Origin: Candidatus Roseilinea sp. NK_OTU-006
GTDB taxonomy: Bacteria; Chloroflexota; Anaerolineae; J036; Brachytrichaceae
Length of the DNA stretch: 64,000 nucleotides
Direction of reading: 5' to 3'
Assembly: GCF_012931985.1 (NCBI RefSeq)
Contig: NZ_JAAFGM010000003.1
Location: 124,001-188,000, forward strand
The notes under the pieces are model-generated. The model ran no database searches. It was not told the origin of the DNA and worked only from the letters and a program-made list of their open reading frames with translations. The translations under genes were made by a program, and so were the position numbers. Below, in pieces: positions 27,276 through 35,651 of the stretch. How positions within the stretch are numbered: the stretch's first letter is position 1; every line of letters begins with the position of its first letter.

Positions 27276-27480
27276 AGGGCGCGCGATCTGCCGGCATGGC
27301 GGGGAGAACGTGAAGTGGCGGCTGACCTTCGGCAACCGGCGTTTCATCCCGCAGTACGCTGCGCTCGCGCGGGATGTAGCCGTGGGCCGGCGCGATTGGC
27401 TGGGGCTAGGCGATCTGCACTATCCTCGCGAGGACCTCCGCCGCGATCCGCCAACACGCGCATGTGGCATCATTCGCGCT

Positions 27481-27924
27481 ATGTTGAAGGTGGAGCGGGA
27501 CATCATGATTGCGCGATCGGTGGAGGAAGTGTTCGCGTTTGTGTCGGACTTTGATAACTTCACGCGCTGGTCTACCGATGTGGTGAAGGCCGAATTGCTG
27601 AACGGTCGGCGCGTCGGCGTGGGGACGCGGGCGCGCATCACCCGGCGGGCGCTGGGCCGGCATTTCGACCTGCTGTTCGAGATGGTGCACTTCGAGCCGC
27701 CGGTGCGCCTCAGCTTCCGCGGCGAGATGTTCGGCATCCCCTTTCACAGCGGGCTGCGCTTCGATCCCGTGGACGCCGGCGCCCGCGTGACGCAGAGCGG
27801 TGAGGTGGTCATCCCGCCGCTGCTCTTCATGGTTGAGCCGACAGCGCGCCAGGTGCTCGTTACGATGTTCGAGAACGATCTGCGCAAGCTCAAGCAGGTG
27901 CTGGAGTCCGATGATTGGTCCTAA
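27481..27924 (+). CDS. SRPBCC-superfamily protein (polyketide cyclase/dehydrase-like)
   Basis: A 147-residue START-like domain. RDIMIARSVEEVFAFVSDFD is the usual opening strand and helix, the middle strands end in RLSFRG, and a long C-terminal helix (MVEPTARQVLVTMFENDLRK) completes the lipid- or ligand-binding cup. Ligand unknown. ATG 27481 fits the family; the frame is open upstream to 27310 but without conserved sequence. It overlaps the next gene by 14 nt. Confidence 0.83.
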   Translation: MLKVERDIMIARSVEEVFAFVSDFDNFTRWSTDVVKAELLNGRRVGVGTRARITRRALGRHFDLLFEMVHFEPPVRLSFRGEMFGIPFHSGLRFDPVDAGARVTQSGEVVIPPLLFMVEPTARQVLVTMFENDLRKLKQVLESDDWS

Positions 27925-28795
27925 GCGTATCTGGGTCGGTATGGGGTTGGTCTTGACTGTCGCGCTGGCAGCCTGCGCCGCGCCTCCCGATATGCGATCC
28001 ATGACTGTTGTCACTCCCTTGGCGACCTCCACGTCTGCGGTTGCGCCGGCCGAACCACTGCTCGCCTCGCCGCTGCCCACCCCAGAGTCGTCGCCTGCCG
28101 TCGTCACCTACACCTACGCCGTCGTCAACGCCTACCCACACGACCCCGGCGCGTTTACCCAGGGCCTGGTCTATGCCGATGGCGTGCTCTACGAGAGCAC
28201 CGGGCTGTATGGGCGCTCCAGCCTGCGCCGCGTTGCCCTGGAAACCGGCGAGGTGCTGCAACACCACGACCTCCCCGCGGAATACTTCGGCGAAGGCTTG
28301 ACCCTGTTCGACGGCCGGCTGATCCAACTCACCTGGCAGAACCACATCGGCTTTGTGTACGACGCTGCGTCGTTCGCGTTACAGCAGACGTGGACGTATC
28401 CCACCGAGGGCTGGGGGTTGACGCACGATGGCGCGCACCTGATCATGAGCGACGGCAGCGCCAGGCTGCGCTTCCTCGATCCGACTACCTTCCAGGTACA
28501 GCGTGAAGTGCTGGTGACCGATGGTGGCCGGCCGGTCGTCTGGCTCAATGAATTGGAATACGTCAACGGCGAGGTGTTCGCCAATGTCTGGCAGACGGAC
28601 CGGATAGCGCGCATTGACCCAAAAACCGGACGCGTGTTGGGTTGGATTGACCTGAGCGGCTTGCTCGCGCCCGAGGAGCGCCGGAGCGCCGATGTGCTCA
28701 ACGGCGTTGCTTACGACGCGCAGAACGGTCGTTTGTTCGTCACCGGCAAGCTCTGGCCCAAATTGTTCGAGATTACGCTTGCGCCCAAGCCATAA
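27911..28795 (+). CDS. Glutaminyl-peptide cyclotransferase-like lipoprotein
   Basis: A 294-residue five-bladed beta-propeller of the plant/bacterial glutamine cyclotransferase family, which turns N-terminal Gln into pyroglutamate. A lipoprotein signal (LAAC, lipid-modified Cys22) and a Ser/Thr/Pro linker precede the domain. Motifs include HDPGAFTQGLVYADGVLYES, GLTHDGAHLIMSDGS and VWLNELEYVNGEVFANVW, which carry the conserved Glu and Asp. ATG 27911 overlaps the SRPBCC gene; a later ATG at 27941 would still leave a signal peptide. Confidence 0.92.
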   Translation: MIGPKRIWVGMGLVLTVALAACAAPPDMRSMTVVTPLATSTSAVAPAEPLLASPLPTPESSPAVVTYTYAVVNAYPHDPGAFTQGLVYADGVLYESTGLYGRSSLRRVALETGEVLQHHDLPAEYFGEGLTLFDGRLIQLTWQNHIGFVYDAASFALQQTWTYPTEGWGLTHDGAHLIMSDGSARLRFLDPTTFQVQREVLVTDGGRPVVWLNELEYVNGEVFANVWQTDRIARIDPKTGRVLGWIDLSGLLAPEERRSADVLNGVAYDAQNGRLFVTGKLWPKLFEITLAPKP

Positions 28796-28809
28796 CGCTC
28801 CACGGGCGC

Positions 28810-28815
28810 TACAAT
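28810..28815 (+). promoter_or_regulatory. -10 box TACAAT for the HerA-like gene
   Basis: TACAAT ends 10 nt before ATG 28826. An ATG at 28814 overlaps the hexamer and so is unlikely to be used. No Shine-Dalgarno is visible. Confidence 0.5.
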
Positions 28816-28825
28816 GCTGCATACA

Positions 28826-31273
28826 ATGCCCCAGGCGCTTTCAGCATTCGACCGGCCAGGAAAACTGTATCTGGGCCGTGAATTCGACTTCGACGCCGGT
28901 CAGCCGACCGGCGACCCCCTCTTTCTCAGCTTACGCGATTTGACCACGCACGCGGTATGCCTAGGTATGACCGGCACCGGCAAGACTGGCCTGGGCGTCG
29001 TCGTGCTGGAAGAGGCGCTGCTGCAGGGTGTGCCGTGCATCATCGTGGACCCAAAGGGCGACATCACCAACCTTGCGCTCAGCTTCCCCCAGATGCAGCC
29101 AGCCGACTTTTACCCCTGGCTGGATGCCGAGGAAGCAACGCGCCAGGACATGACGCGTGATCAGATGGCTGCGGCAACGGCGCAGCGGTGGCGGGCCGGG
29201 CTGGCCCAATGGGGCATTGCGCCGGAGCGCATCGCGATGCTGCGCGACCGCGTGACGTTCGACATCTACACGCCGGGCAGCGATGCCGGTATCTCGGTGA
29301 ACGTGCTACAGAGCCTCGCCCCACCGAACGACCCCAGCCTGACCTGGACTAGGAGTGCCGAGGTCCTGCGTGAGCGCATCGCTCAGGTCGTCCAGGCCAT
29401 CCTGAGCCTGGCCGGGTTCGAGGCCGACCCGCTGAAGAGTCGCGAGCACATCTTGCTGGCCAACGTCTTCGAGGCGTCATGGCGCGCCGGCCAATCCCTC
29501 GACATCGCCTCGCTCATCCGCCAAGTCCAAGACCCGCCCGTCCGTCGCATTGGCGCGTTTGATATGGAGGTGTTCTATCCGCGCGCCGAGCGCTTCCGTT
29601 TGGCGATGGCGCTGAACAACCTGGTCGCATCGCCGTCGTTTGCTGCGTGGACGCGGGGCGTCCCGCTCGACATCGCCGGCATGATCGCACCCGACCGCAG
29701 CGCCGGCGGGACATCCCCCATCGGCAAAACGCGCGCCGCGATCTTTTACCTTGCCCATCTGGGCGAAGCCGAGCGACAGTTCTTCGTCGCGTTGTTGCTC
29801 TCGCAGTTGGTATTGTGGATGCGGGCGCAGGCCGGCACCTCGTTGCTGCGCGCCCTGGTGTACTTCGACGAGGTGTTCGGCTATGCGCCGCCCTTCCCGC
29901 GCAATCCGCCGACCAAGACGCCGCTGATGACGATCATCAAACAGGGGCGCGCCGCCGGCCTGGGGGCCTTCCTTGCTACGCAGAACCCAGCCGATCTGGA
30001 TTACAAAGGCCTGGCGAACATCGGCACGTGGTTCATCGGGCGCCTGCGCACGGGGCGCGACCGCGACCGCGCGCTCGAAGGGCTGGAAGGCGCGGGCGCC
30101 GGCTTCGACCGCGCGCGTTTTGAAGCCCCGCTGAGCACGCTGCCGCCGCGCGTCTTCCTGTTGCAAAGCGCGGCCGGCGATCCGCGCTTCTTCCACTCGC
30201 GCTGGGCGATGAGCTTCCTGCGCGGCCCGCTCACGCGCGACCAGGTGGCGATCCTGGTCGGCAAAGATAGGCCGCGGCCGTCCTCGGCTCCCCCCTTCGT
30301 CTCAGGTGGTGCGATCTCAGGCGGCAGTTCGATTGACGCGCCGTTCTTCGCATCCGGCGATGCGCGCCCCGCGTTGCCGCCCGGCGTGAACGAAGTCTTC
30401 TTGAACAACATCGGGCGCGCCCTGAGTGCAGGGCGGCGCATGCGATATGTGCCGTATCTGCTTGCCAGCGCTTCGGTGCGCATTGCCGACCGCGCCAGCG
30501 GCGTGAATCACGACGAGCGCTACACCTATCTGCTGCCGCTCGACGCCGCAGCCTACGTGCCGGATTTCACGTCGGCGCGCATCATGCCCGAGCTGTCGCC
30601 GGCGGCGTTTGCGCGCGAGCCGGTCGCCGGCGCGCAGTTTGCGCCGATGCCGCCGGGCATTGATGCGCGCTGGATGAAACGCGCGGAACGCGCCTTAATC
30701 GAGCACATCTACCTTCGCGGCGCAACTCCCATCCTGTTCAATCGGACGCTCAAGGTGTATGGCCAGCCGGGTGAGACCCAACTCGACTTCCGCCGGCGCT
30801 GCGAAGCTGTAGCCCGCGAGCGGCGCGACGCCGAAGCGCTCAAGCTGCATGCCCAGTTCGATCGGCGCATGCAGGCGCTGCAGGACAAACTCGCGCGCGA
30901 GCATCGTGAGCTGGAGTCCGACCGGGTGGAGCTCAGCGCGCGCAAGCGCGAGGAGCTGCTGGGCGGCGTCGAATCGCTGTTCAATCTGCTCGTCGGTCGC
31001 CGGCAGAGCTATGCGGTGGCGTTTGGCGCGCGCCGTCGGCGCGAGGTCGAGTCTGCCGAACGCGAAGTGCGAGAATCAGAAGAAGCGATCGCCAAACTGA
31101 ATGCCGACCTGGAGGCGCTGGCGCAGGATTACAAGGTTGCCCTGGGGCAAGTGAGCGACAAGTGGATGCGTGCGCTCGGCGACGTGGTCGAAGTGCCGCT
31201 TGCGCCCAAGAAGAGCGATATCTTCGTCAACCAGGTGGCCATTGCCTGGGTGCCGGAGGATGGATTTGAATAG
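28826..31273 (+). CDS. HerA/VirB4-like P-loop ATPase with C-terminal coiled coil
   Basis: An 815-residue ATPase of the HerA-FtsK superfamily. Walker A is GMTGTGKTG (about 47-55), followed by CIIVDPKGDITNLALSFP; Walker B is LVYFDEVFGYAPP (about 345-357); sensor segment FLATQNPADLDYKGL, and an arginine-finger region GRLRTGRDRDRALEG. The C-terminal 150 residues form a charged coiled coil (LREHRELESDRVEL-like), unusual for HerA. Hexameric DNA or protein translocation is expected; the physiological role is unknown. No NurA nuclease or conjugation genes are nearby, so it does not look like a HerA-NurA or mobile-element unit. The start is set by the -10 box. Confidence 0.85.
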   Translation: MPQALSAFDRPGKLYLGREFDFDAGQPTGDPLFLSLRDLTTHAVCLGMTGTGKTGLGVVVLEEALLQGVPCIIVDPKGDITNLALSFPQMQPADFYPWLDAEEATRQDMTRDQMAAATAQRWRAGLAQWGIAPERIAMLRDRVTFDIYTPGSDAGISVNVLQSLAPPNDPSLTWTRSAEVLRERIAQVVQAILSLAGFEADPLKSREHILLANVFEASWRAGQSLDIASLIRQVQDPPVRRIGAFDMEVFYPRAERFRLAMALNNLVASPSFAAWTRGVPLDIAGMIAPDRSAGGTSPIGKTRAAIFYLAHLGEAERQFFVALLLSQLVLWMRAQAGTSLLRALVYFDEVFGYAPPFPRNPPTKTPLMTIIKQGRAAGLGAFLATQNPADLDYKGLANIGTWFIGRLRTGRDRDRALEGLEGAGAGFDRARFEAPLSTLPPRVFLLQSAAGDPRFFHSRWAMSFLRGPLTRDQVAILVGKDRPRPSSAPPFVSGGAISGGSSIDAPFFASGDARPALPPGVNEVFLNNIGRALSAGRRMRYVPYLLASASVRIADRASGVNHDERYTYLLPLDAAAYVPDFTSARIMPELSPAAFAREPVAGAQFAPMPPGIDARWMKRAERALIEHIYLRGATPILFNRTLKVYGQPGETQLDFRRRCEAVARERRDAEALKLHAQFDRRMQALQDKLAREHRELESDRVELSARKREELLGGVESLFNLLVGRRQSYAVAFGARRRREVESAEREVRESEEAIAKLNADLEALAQDYKVALGQVSDKWMRALGDVVEVPLAPKKSDIFVNQVAIAWVPEDGFE

Positions 31274-31297
31274 GGGAGGGAGCATCGGCGTACCCTT

Positions 31298-31654
31298 TCA
31301 CCGGACCGGTTGCCCATGTTCAGCCGCGATCTCGATGACCACGCCGTGTTCGCGCTCGGTGCGCACGTGCACCCGCGCCCAGATCGGCCGCAGGCGCTCG
31401 AACATGTCATCGAGCACCCGGTTGGCGGCGCTCTCCAATGAGATGGGCGTGTCCTCGAATGAGCGCAGGTACGCCATGAAGCTGGGGAAGTCGAAGATCA
31501 CCTCGTTCGGCGCGTAAGTGATCGTCATCACAGCGAAGTTCGTCTTCTCCGGCTCCATCTCGTAGCGGCAGCGAAAGGCCGGATAGGTCAACGTTACGGT
31601 GTAGGTGCGCAGACTCTTGGCGTTCGGGATGGTCTTGATATCGGCCTGGATCAT
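31298..31654 (-). CDS. QueF-like T-fold protein lacking the catalytic cysteine motif
   Basis: A 118-residue protein resembling the preQ0 reductase QueF in its second half: NFAVMTITYAPNEVIFDFPS, then FMAYLRSF and AANRVLDDMFERLRP, which parallel the QueF strand-helix order. The usual catalytic Cys segment (SLCP-type) is absent; the only cysteine is in AFRCRYEME. It may be a non-reductive relative that binds a pterin- or deazaguanine-like ligand. AGGTG lies 7 nt before ATG 31654. It converges on the HerA-like gene. Confidence 0.6.
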   Translation of the reverse strand: MIQADIKTIPNAKSLRTYTVTLTYPAFRCRYEMEPEKTNFAVMTITYAPNEVIFDFPSFMAYLRSFEDTPISLESAANRVLDDMFERLRPIWARVHVRTEREHGVVIEIAAEHGQPVR

Positions 31655-31813
31655 AGCGTCACACCTGGAAAGCGCGCTCGGATCATAGCATCGCAACATT
31701 GCAGAAGCATTGCAGATAGGTTCCGTCGTCCGGCGGCATCTGCGTTGCGCAACGCATCGGCGAGGGTGTGCTTGCCGCCGCCTTCACCCGCGGCGATCTC
31801 CCCTGTGAGCAGC

Positions 31814-32629
31814 TCACCTCCAGGCGCGTCGGCGCAGTTCGCGCGGTGCGCAGCCATAGCGTTGCTTGATGAGCCGCGAGAAGTGAAACGGCGTCCGGAA
31901 GCCGCACTGCATGGCGATCTCACACACCGGCAGGCCGCTCTGGATGAGCAATTGCGCGCCGCGACGGACGCGCGTGTCCCACGCGTAACGCATCGGCGTG
32001 GTGTGTAGGTGCCGGCGGAAGAGCTTAATGAGGTGAGCGGGCGACACGTTGGCCGCGCGAGCGATTTCGTCCAGTGTGATCGGTTGCGACAGGTTGGACT
32101 CGATGAATCGTTGTGCCTTCACGATGACTTCGGGCGTGAGCGAATTCAGCGTAGCGCATTCGGTCTCGAAAGCGTAGGCGTGCAGCGCGCTCAGCCCCAG
32201 TTGTGTCAGCAGCGCCTGAGCCGAGGGCAGGTCGCTTGGCGCAAACGAGAGTCCCATCTCAATCAAACCGTGCAAACGCGGCGTGATGGGCAGGCAGAAC
32301 GGCGCTGCGGTCAGTGCCTCGCGCAATGGCGCTTCGACCAGCGACGGGTGCATGGCGCACCAAGTGTGATGGGTTCGTGTCGCAACAGCGAATCGAAACC
32401 ACTCGGCGTGGCCGGGCTGCATCAGGGCGATGTGCTGGCTGGGCAAGTGACGCAGCGCGTCATCCACTTGGATGTAAGCTTCGCCCTCGTAGACGGCGAC
32501 CAGTTGGAAGTCCTGCTGCACGCGCGGCCCGCACTGTCCGCCCGGCCGGTAGGTCACGTCTCCAAACGTGACCGTGCCCGTGGTGCAGATGCGATGAACG
32601 CTGGATAAATTCTGAATCAGCGCAGACAT
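31814..32629 (-). CDS. AraC-family transcriptional regulator
   Basis: A 271-residue regulator. The N-terminal cupin-like sensing domain (residues 1-150, YRPGGQCGPRVQQDFQLV...) is followed by two AraC helix-turn-helix motifs (about 170-265): ITLDEIARAANVSPAHLIKL and LPVCEIAMQCGFRTPFHFSR. Being divergent from the phytanoyl-CoA dioxygenase-like gene across a 35-bp gap, it is the probable regulator of that gene, with the palindrome at 32660-32677 a candidate site. The cupin suggests a sugar or small-molecule effector. Confidence 0.93.
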   Translation of the reverse strand: MSALIQNLSSVHRICTTGTVTFGDVTYRPGGQCGPRVQQDFQLVAVYEGEAYIQVDDALRHLPSQHIALMQPGHAEWFRFAVATRTHHTWCAMHPSLVEAPLREALTAAPFCLPITPRLHGLIEMGLSFAPSDLPSAQALLTQLGLSALHAYAFETECATLNSLTPEVIVKAQRFIESNLSQPITLDEIARAANVSPAHLIKLFRRHLHTTPMRYAWDTRVRRGAQLLIQSGLPVCEIAMQCGFRTPFHFSRLIKQRYGCAPRELRRRAWR

Positions 32630-32659
32630 GGCGCACGAGTGGGAAACGCGCTATTAAGT

Positions 32660-32677
32660 CTCGCATGTCCATGCGAG
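32660..32677. promoter_or_regulatory. Palindrome CTCGCATG-TC-CATGCGAG over the PhyH start codon
   Basis: Eight-base perfect arms span the first ATG (32665) and a second in-frame ATG (32671). A TATTAA -10-like box at 32652-32657 lies 7 nt upstream of the first ATG. The palindrome could be an operator or an mRNA hairpin that hides the start. Confidence 0.55.
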
Positions 32678-33684
32678 AAACACAAACCGATTCGCTCGAC
32701 CCACGCCTGCCCTTCCCGCCCTTCGGCTCGTGGCAAGCCGGGCAGCCGGCGGGCTGGTTCAACCTACCGATGACGCCCGACAAGGCGCAGTTTTACAAGG
32801 ACAACGGCTTTTTGGTGATCGAGGACGGCGCCAATCCCGATGTGTTGCACGGTCTGATCCGCGAGACCGTTGCGTTGTGCCGTGGCGATCGAGGGCCGAT
32901 CAAGGGCGTCACGCCGGCCGATCCGAATGAAAGCGACGACGATGTCATGCGCCGCTACTTGTGCATCCACTTCCCGCACAAGCTATCCAGGGTGATGTAT
33001 GACGCGCTGTCGTTGCCGGCGATCGTCGAGGTGCTCACGCGCGTGATCGGCCCGAATGTCAAGTGCATGCAGAGCATGCTATTCATCAAGGCCAGCGGCA
33101 AGCCAGGCCAGGCCTGGCACCAGGACGAGTTCTACATCCCTACGCGCGATCGTTCGCTGACCGGCGCATGGATCGCCATGGATGACGCCACGGTCGAGAA
33201 CGGTTGCCTGTGGGTGATCCCCGGCTCGCACAAGCACGGCATCCTCTGGCCACAGCATCAACAGCGCGACCCGCGCTTCGACTGCGCCGGCGAGGCGACC
33301 ATGTTTCCCTATACGGACGCCGACGCCGTGCCGGTCGAGGTGAAGGCCGGCAGCATCGTGTTCTTCAACGGTTATCTCCTGCACCGCTCGTTGCCGAACT
33401 ATGCCCGCAGCGGCTACCGGCGCGCGCTGGTGAACCACTACATGAGCGCCGAGTCGCTGTTGCCCTGGCATTGGGGCGACAAGCCCTACGGCTCAATCGC
33501 CGGCCTTGATTATCGCGACATCGTGATGATTGCGGGAGTGGACCCGTATGCGTGGAAGGGGATCGAAGAGCGCGTGGCGGCGCACGTGCGGCCCAGCGGC
33601 GAAGGCGGCTGCGGCAACATCGAGCGCAACATCGAGGCGCTCAAATTCCGCAATATGATGCTGCTGGCCGAGGATCATGACTAG
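32665..33684 (+). CDS. Phytanoyl-CoA dioxygenase-family protein
   Basis: A 339-residue Fe(II)/2-oxoglutarate dioxygenase. HQD at H152 and D154 (AWHQDEFYIPT) and a distal His near residue 239 (GYLLHRSLPN) form the iron triad, and YRRALVNHYMS supplies the 2-oxoglutarate arginine. The family hydroxylates lipids, amino acids or small natural products, and the substrate here is unknown. It is divergent from an AraC regulator and next to a fucose-isomerase-like gene, so a sugar- or osmolyte-related role is possible. Confidence 0.9.
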   Translation: MSMRETQTDSLDPRLPFPPFGSWQAGQPAGWFNLPMTPDKAQFYKDNGFLVIEDGANPDVLHGLIRETVALCRGDRGPIKGVTPADPNESDDDVMRRYLCIHFPHKLSRVMYDALSLPAIVEVLTRVIGPNVKCMQSMLFIKASGKPGQAWHQDEFYIPTRDRSLTGAWIAMDDATVENGCLWVIPGSHKHGILWPQHQQRDPRFDCAGEATMFPYTDADAVPVEVKAGSIVFFNGYLLHRSLPNYARSGYRRALVNHYMSAESLLPWHWGDKPYGSIAGLDYRDIVMIAGVDPYAWKGIEERVAAHVRPSGEGGCGNIERNIEALKFRNMMLLAEDHD

Positions 33685-33710
33685 GGGCGATCGCACGCGA
33701 TCGCCCCTTT
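33684..33710. terminator. Bidirectional hairpin between PhyH and the isomerase gene
   Basis: Arms of 11 bp, GGGGCGATCGC and GCGATCGCCCC, flank AC, followed by TTT at 33708-33710. It begins on the last base of the PhyH stop codon and lies between convergent genes. Each arm contains a GCGATCGC octamer. Confidence 0.7.
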
Positions 33711-33721
33711 CCAATCCAATC

Positions 33722-35149
33722 CTACCGGTGCCGGTATACGCTCCAGCCGAGATACTTGCCCAGCGCTTCGGCGACAGCGTCGGCGCAGCGGCTCATGTTC
33801 ATGGCCACATGGTGCTCAAAGCCGTTTTCGCAGATATAGCGCAGCAGCGCTTGCAAGTTCTCCACCTGCACGACGCCATAGCCGCCGAAGGTGTTGAGTG
33901 GATCGTCGGTCGCCACGCCTTCGCCTACGTAGGCTTCGATGCGCCCCTTGGCGTCGTTGGTGCTCACACGGCAGAAAGTAAAGGGCTCGGCTTTCACCCG
34001 GCCATACATCGTGCCGTAGGTGTTCTCGGCACCCACCGTGCCGGCGATGATCTCCTGGTAATCCATCACCGGGATGTCGGTGAACACCTGCGCGGGTAAG
34101 TTGGAGCAGTGGAAGACCACCGCCTTGTTGGGATCCTCGCCGTAGTTGTTGTTCCAGTCCACCAGCGCGCTGGGTTTGCCGCTGGCCAGCGCCATGGCAT
34201 ACATGCCGACCACGCCGGCCACGTCGGTCTCGCATGCGCTGCTTTGTAGCCGGTCGCTCATCATGCTCATGATTGTGCATGGCACCACGCCGAAGTATTC
34301 CTCCATCGCGGTCCAGCATTGGATGGCCGTCATGTCGAGCTGCGTGTCGTCCATCCAGCGCTCAATGACCACGCCGAGCTTGGCCATCTTGGTCAGCGCC
34401 TCCGCCGGCACGTTCGGGCCGACCTTGGCGTAGGCGCGGATGCGGTCGAGATACGCCTTCACCGCCGGATCGTCGTCGCGCAGCTTGGCAATGCGCCCGA
34501 AGGCTTCGCTCAGGTCCAGCGTCTCGACGCTGATGCCGCTCCGCTCGAACAACTTCTCGCTGTAGCGCACGGTGTTGAATGCTTGCGGGCGCGCGCCGAG
34601 CGCGCCCACGCGGGCGTGCTTCAAGCCCCTCACCACCCGACACGTGCCGACGAAGTTGCGCAGGTCGGCCTTGAAGTGCTCGCTGGTTGGGTCGCACGTG
34701 TGCAGCGTTGTGAGCGAGAACGGGATGCCGTACTGCGCCAGGTTGTTGCACACGCTCATTTTGCCGCAGAAGCTATCGCGCCGGTCGGCGATGGTCATTT
34801 TGGCGGCGTCGTCGTTGAACGCGTGCACCAGCACCGGCACGCCCAGGTCGGCCCAGCGGATCGTGTTGGCGACGGCGCGCTCGTCGCCGAAGTTGGGCAG
34901 GGTGACCAGGATGCCGTCAATGTCGTCGCGGTGTTGCCGGAACAGGTCGGCGTAGAGCCGCGCTTCGTTCATGCTCTCCACTGAGCCGTAAGCCGTCGCA
35001 TCCTCCGGCGCGATCACCGCCTCGATGCCCAGCTCGCTCAGCGTGTTGAGCACGGCCTTGCGGCCTTCGACGCATAGATGTTTGGGGAAAAACCCGCGGT
35101 TGCCGACGATGACACCGAGGGTGGGCCGTTTGTTCGTGATGGTTGCCAT
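33722..35149 (-). CDS. L-fucose/L-arabinose isomerase-like protein
   Basis: A 475-residue protein of the FucI/AraA-like superfamily. The N-terminal Rossmann half (PTLGVIVGNRGFFPKHL, GILVTLPNFGDE, VPVLVHAFND) is followed by the catalytic C-terminal half with SALVDWNNNYGEDPNKAVVF and the HCSNLPAQVF segment. It would isomerise an aldose and ketose using Mn2+. The exact sugar is not clear; several uncharacterised subgroups share this layout. The AraC regulator and PhyH gene upstream may belong to the same pathway. Confidence 0.85.
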   Translation of the reverse strand: MATITNKRPTLGVIVGNRGFFPKHLCVEGRKAVLNTLSELGIEAVIAPEDATAYGSVESMNEARLYADLFRQHRDDIDGILVTLPNFGDERAVANTIRWADLGVPVLVHAFNDDAAKMTIADRRDSFCGKMSVCNNLAQYGIPFSLTTLHTCDPTSEHFKADLRNFVGTCRVVRGLKHARVGALGARPQAFNTVRYSEKLFERSGISVETLDLSEAFGRIAKLRDDDPAVKAYLDRIRAYAKVGPNVPAEALTKMAKLGVVIERWMDDTQLDMTAIQCWTAMEEYFGVVPCTIMSMMSDRLQSSACETDVAGVVGMYAMALASGKPSALVDWNNNYGEDPNKAVVFHCSNLPAQVFTDIPVMDYQEIIAGTVGAENTYGTMYGRVKAEPFTFCRVSTNDAKGRIEAYVGEGVATDDPLNTFGGYGVVQVENLQALLRYICENGFEHHVAMNMSRCADAVAEALGKYLGWSVYRHR

Positions 35150-35213
35150 AGCACAATACTTTTAGTTGACCTATGGCAACTTGGCAAGTGCAGGTGATCG
35201 CTTTGTACGCGTT

Positions 35214-35540
35214 TCATTGCGTCTCCGCCTCCAGTTGCTCAATGGCATCGAGGATCACCATGAATTTCTCACCGAACGGCGTGAGGCGATACTCGACGCG
35301 CGGTGGCACCTCCGGATACGCCGACCGTTCGAGGATGCCGTAGCTGACCAGTTTCTTCAGCCGCTCGTTCATCACCTTGGTCGTCAGACCGGGGATGTTG
35401 CGCTCCAACGCACCTGGCCGGCATACGCCTCGGCGCACGTGCTGCAAGATCGCCAGCGACCATTTGCAGCCGACGACATCCTCCACCATCCGGCTGACCG
35501 GCGTGTGCTGGGTGGGGTTCGCGGTCGTGGTCGTGTTCAT
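35214..35540 (-). CDS. HxlR-family transcriptional regulator
   Basis: A 108-residue winged-helix regulator. DVVGCKWSLAILQHVRRG is the HxlR signature, with a conserved cysteine at the position used for redox or aldehyde sensing in some relatives; LTTKVMNERLKKLVSYGILER is the recognition helix and wing. The protein is divergent from the protoglobin gene with a 111-bp gap holding a direct repeat (35552-35585), its likely operator. Control of the protoglobin by nitrosative, oxidative or carbonyl stress is an inference. Confidence 0.93.
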   Translation of the reverse strand: MNTTTTANPTQHTPVSRMVEDVVGCKWSLAILQHVRRGVCRPGALERNIPGLTTKVMNERLKKLVSYGILERSAYPEVPPRVEYRLTPFGEKFMVILDAIEQLEAETQ

Positions 35541-35551
35541 CTGGCCAATCC

Positions 35552-35585
35552 TTACCGTTTTGTGCCTAGGTTACCGATTTGTGCC
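35552..35585. promoter_or_regulatory. Direct repeat, probable HxlR operator
   Basis: TTACCGTTTTGTGCC (35552-35566) and TTACCGATTTGTGCC (35571-35585) differ at one base and are 19 bp apart start to start, about two helical turns. They lie 12-45 bp upstream of the HxlR start and 67-100 bp upstream of the protoglobin start. Confidence 0.65.
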
Positions 35586-35651
35586 TGCTTGAATCGTCGG
35601 CACATCTCGTTAAGCTATTGCACGGAGATTTTAACAACAGGGGTGAACGCT

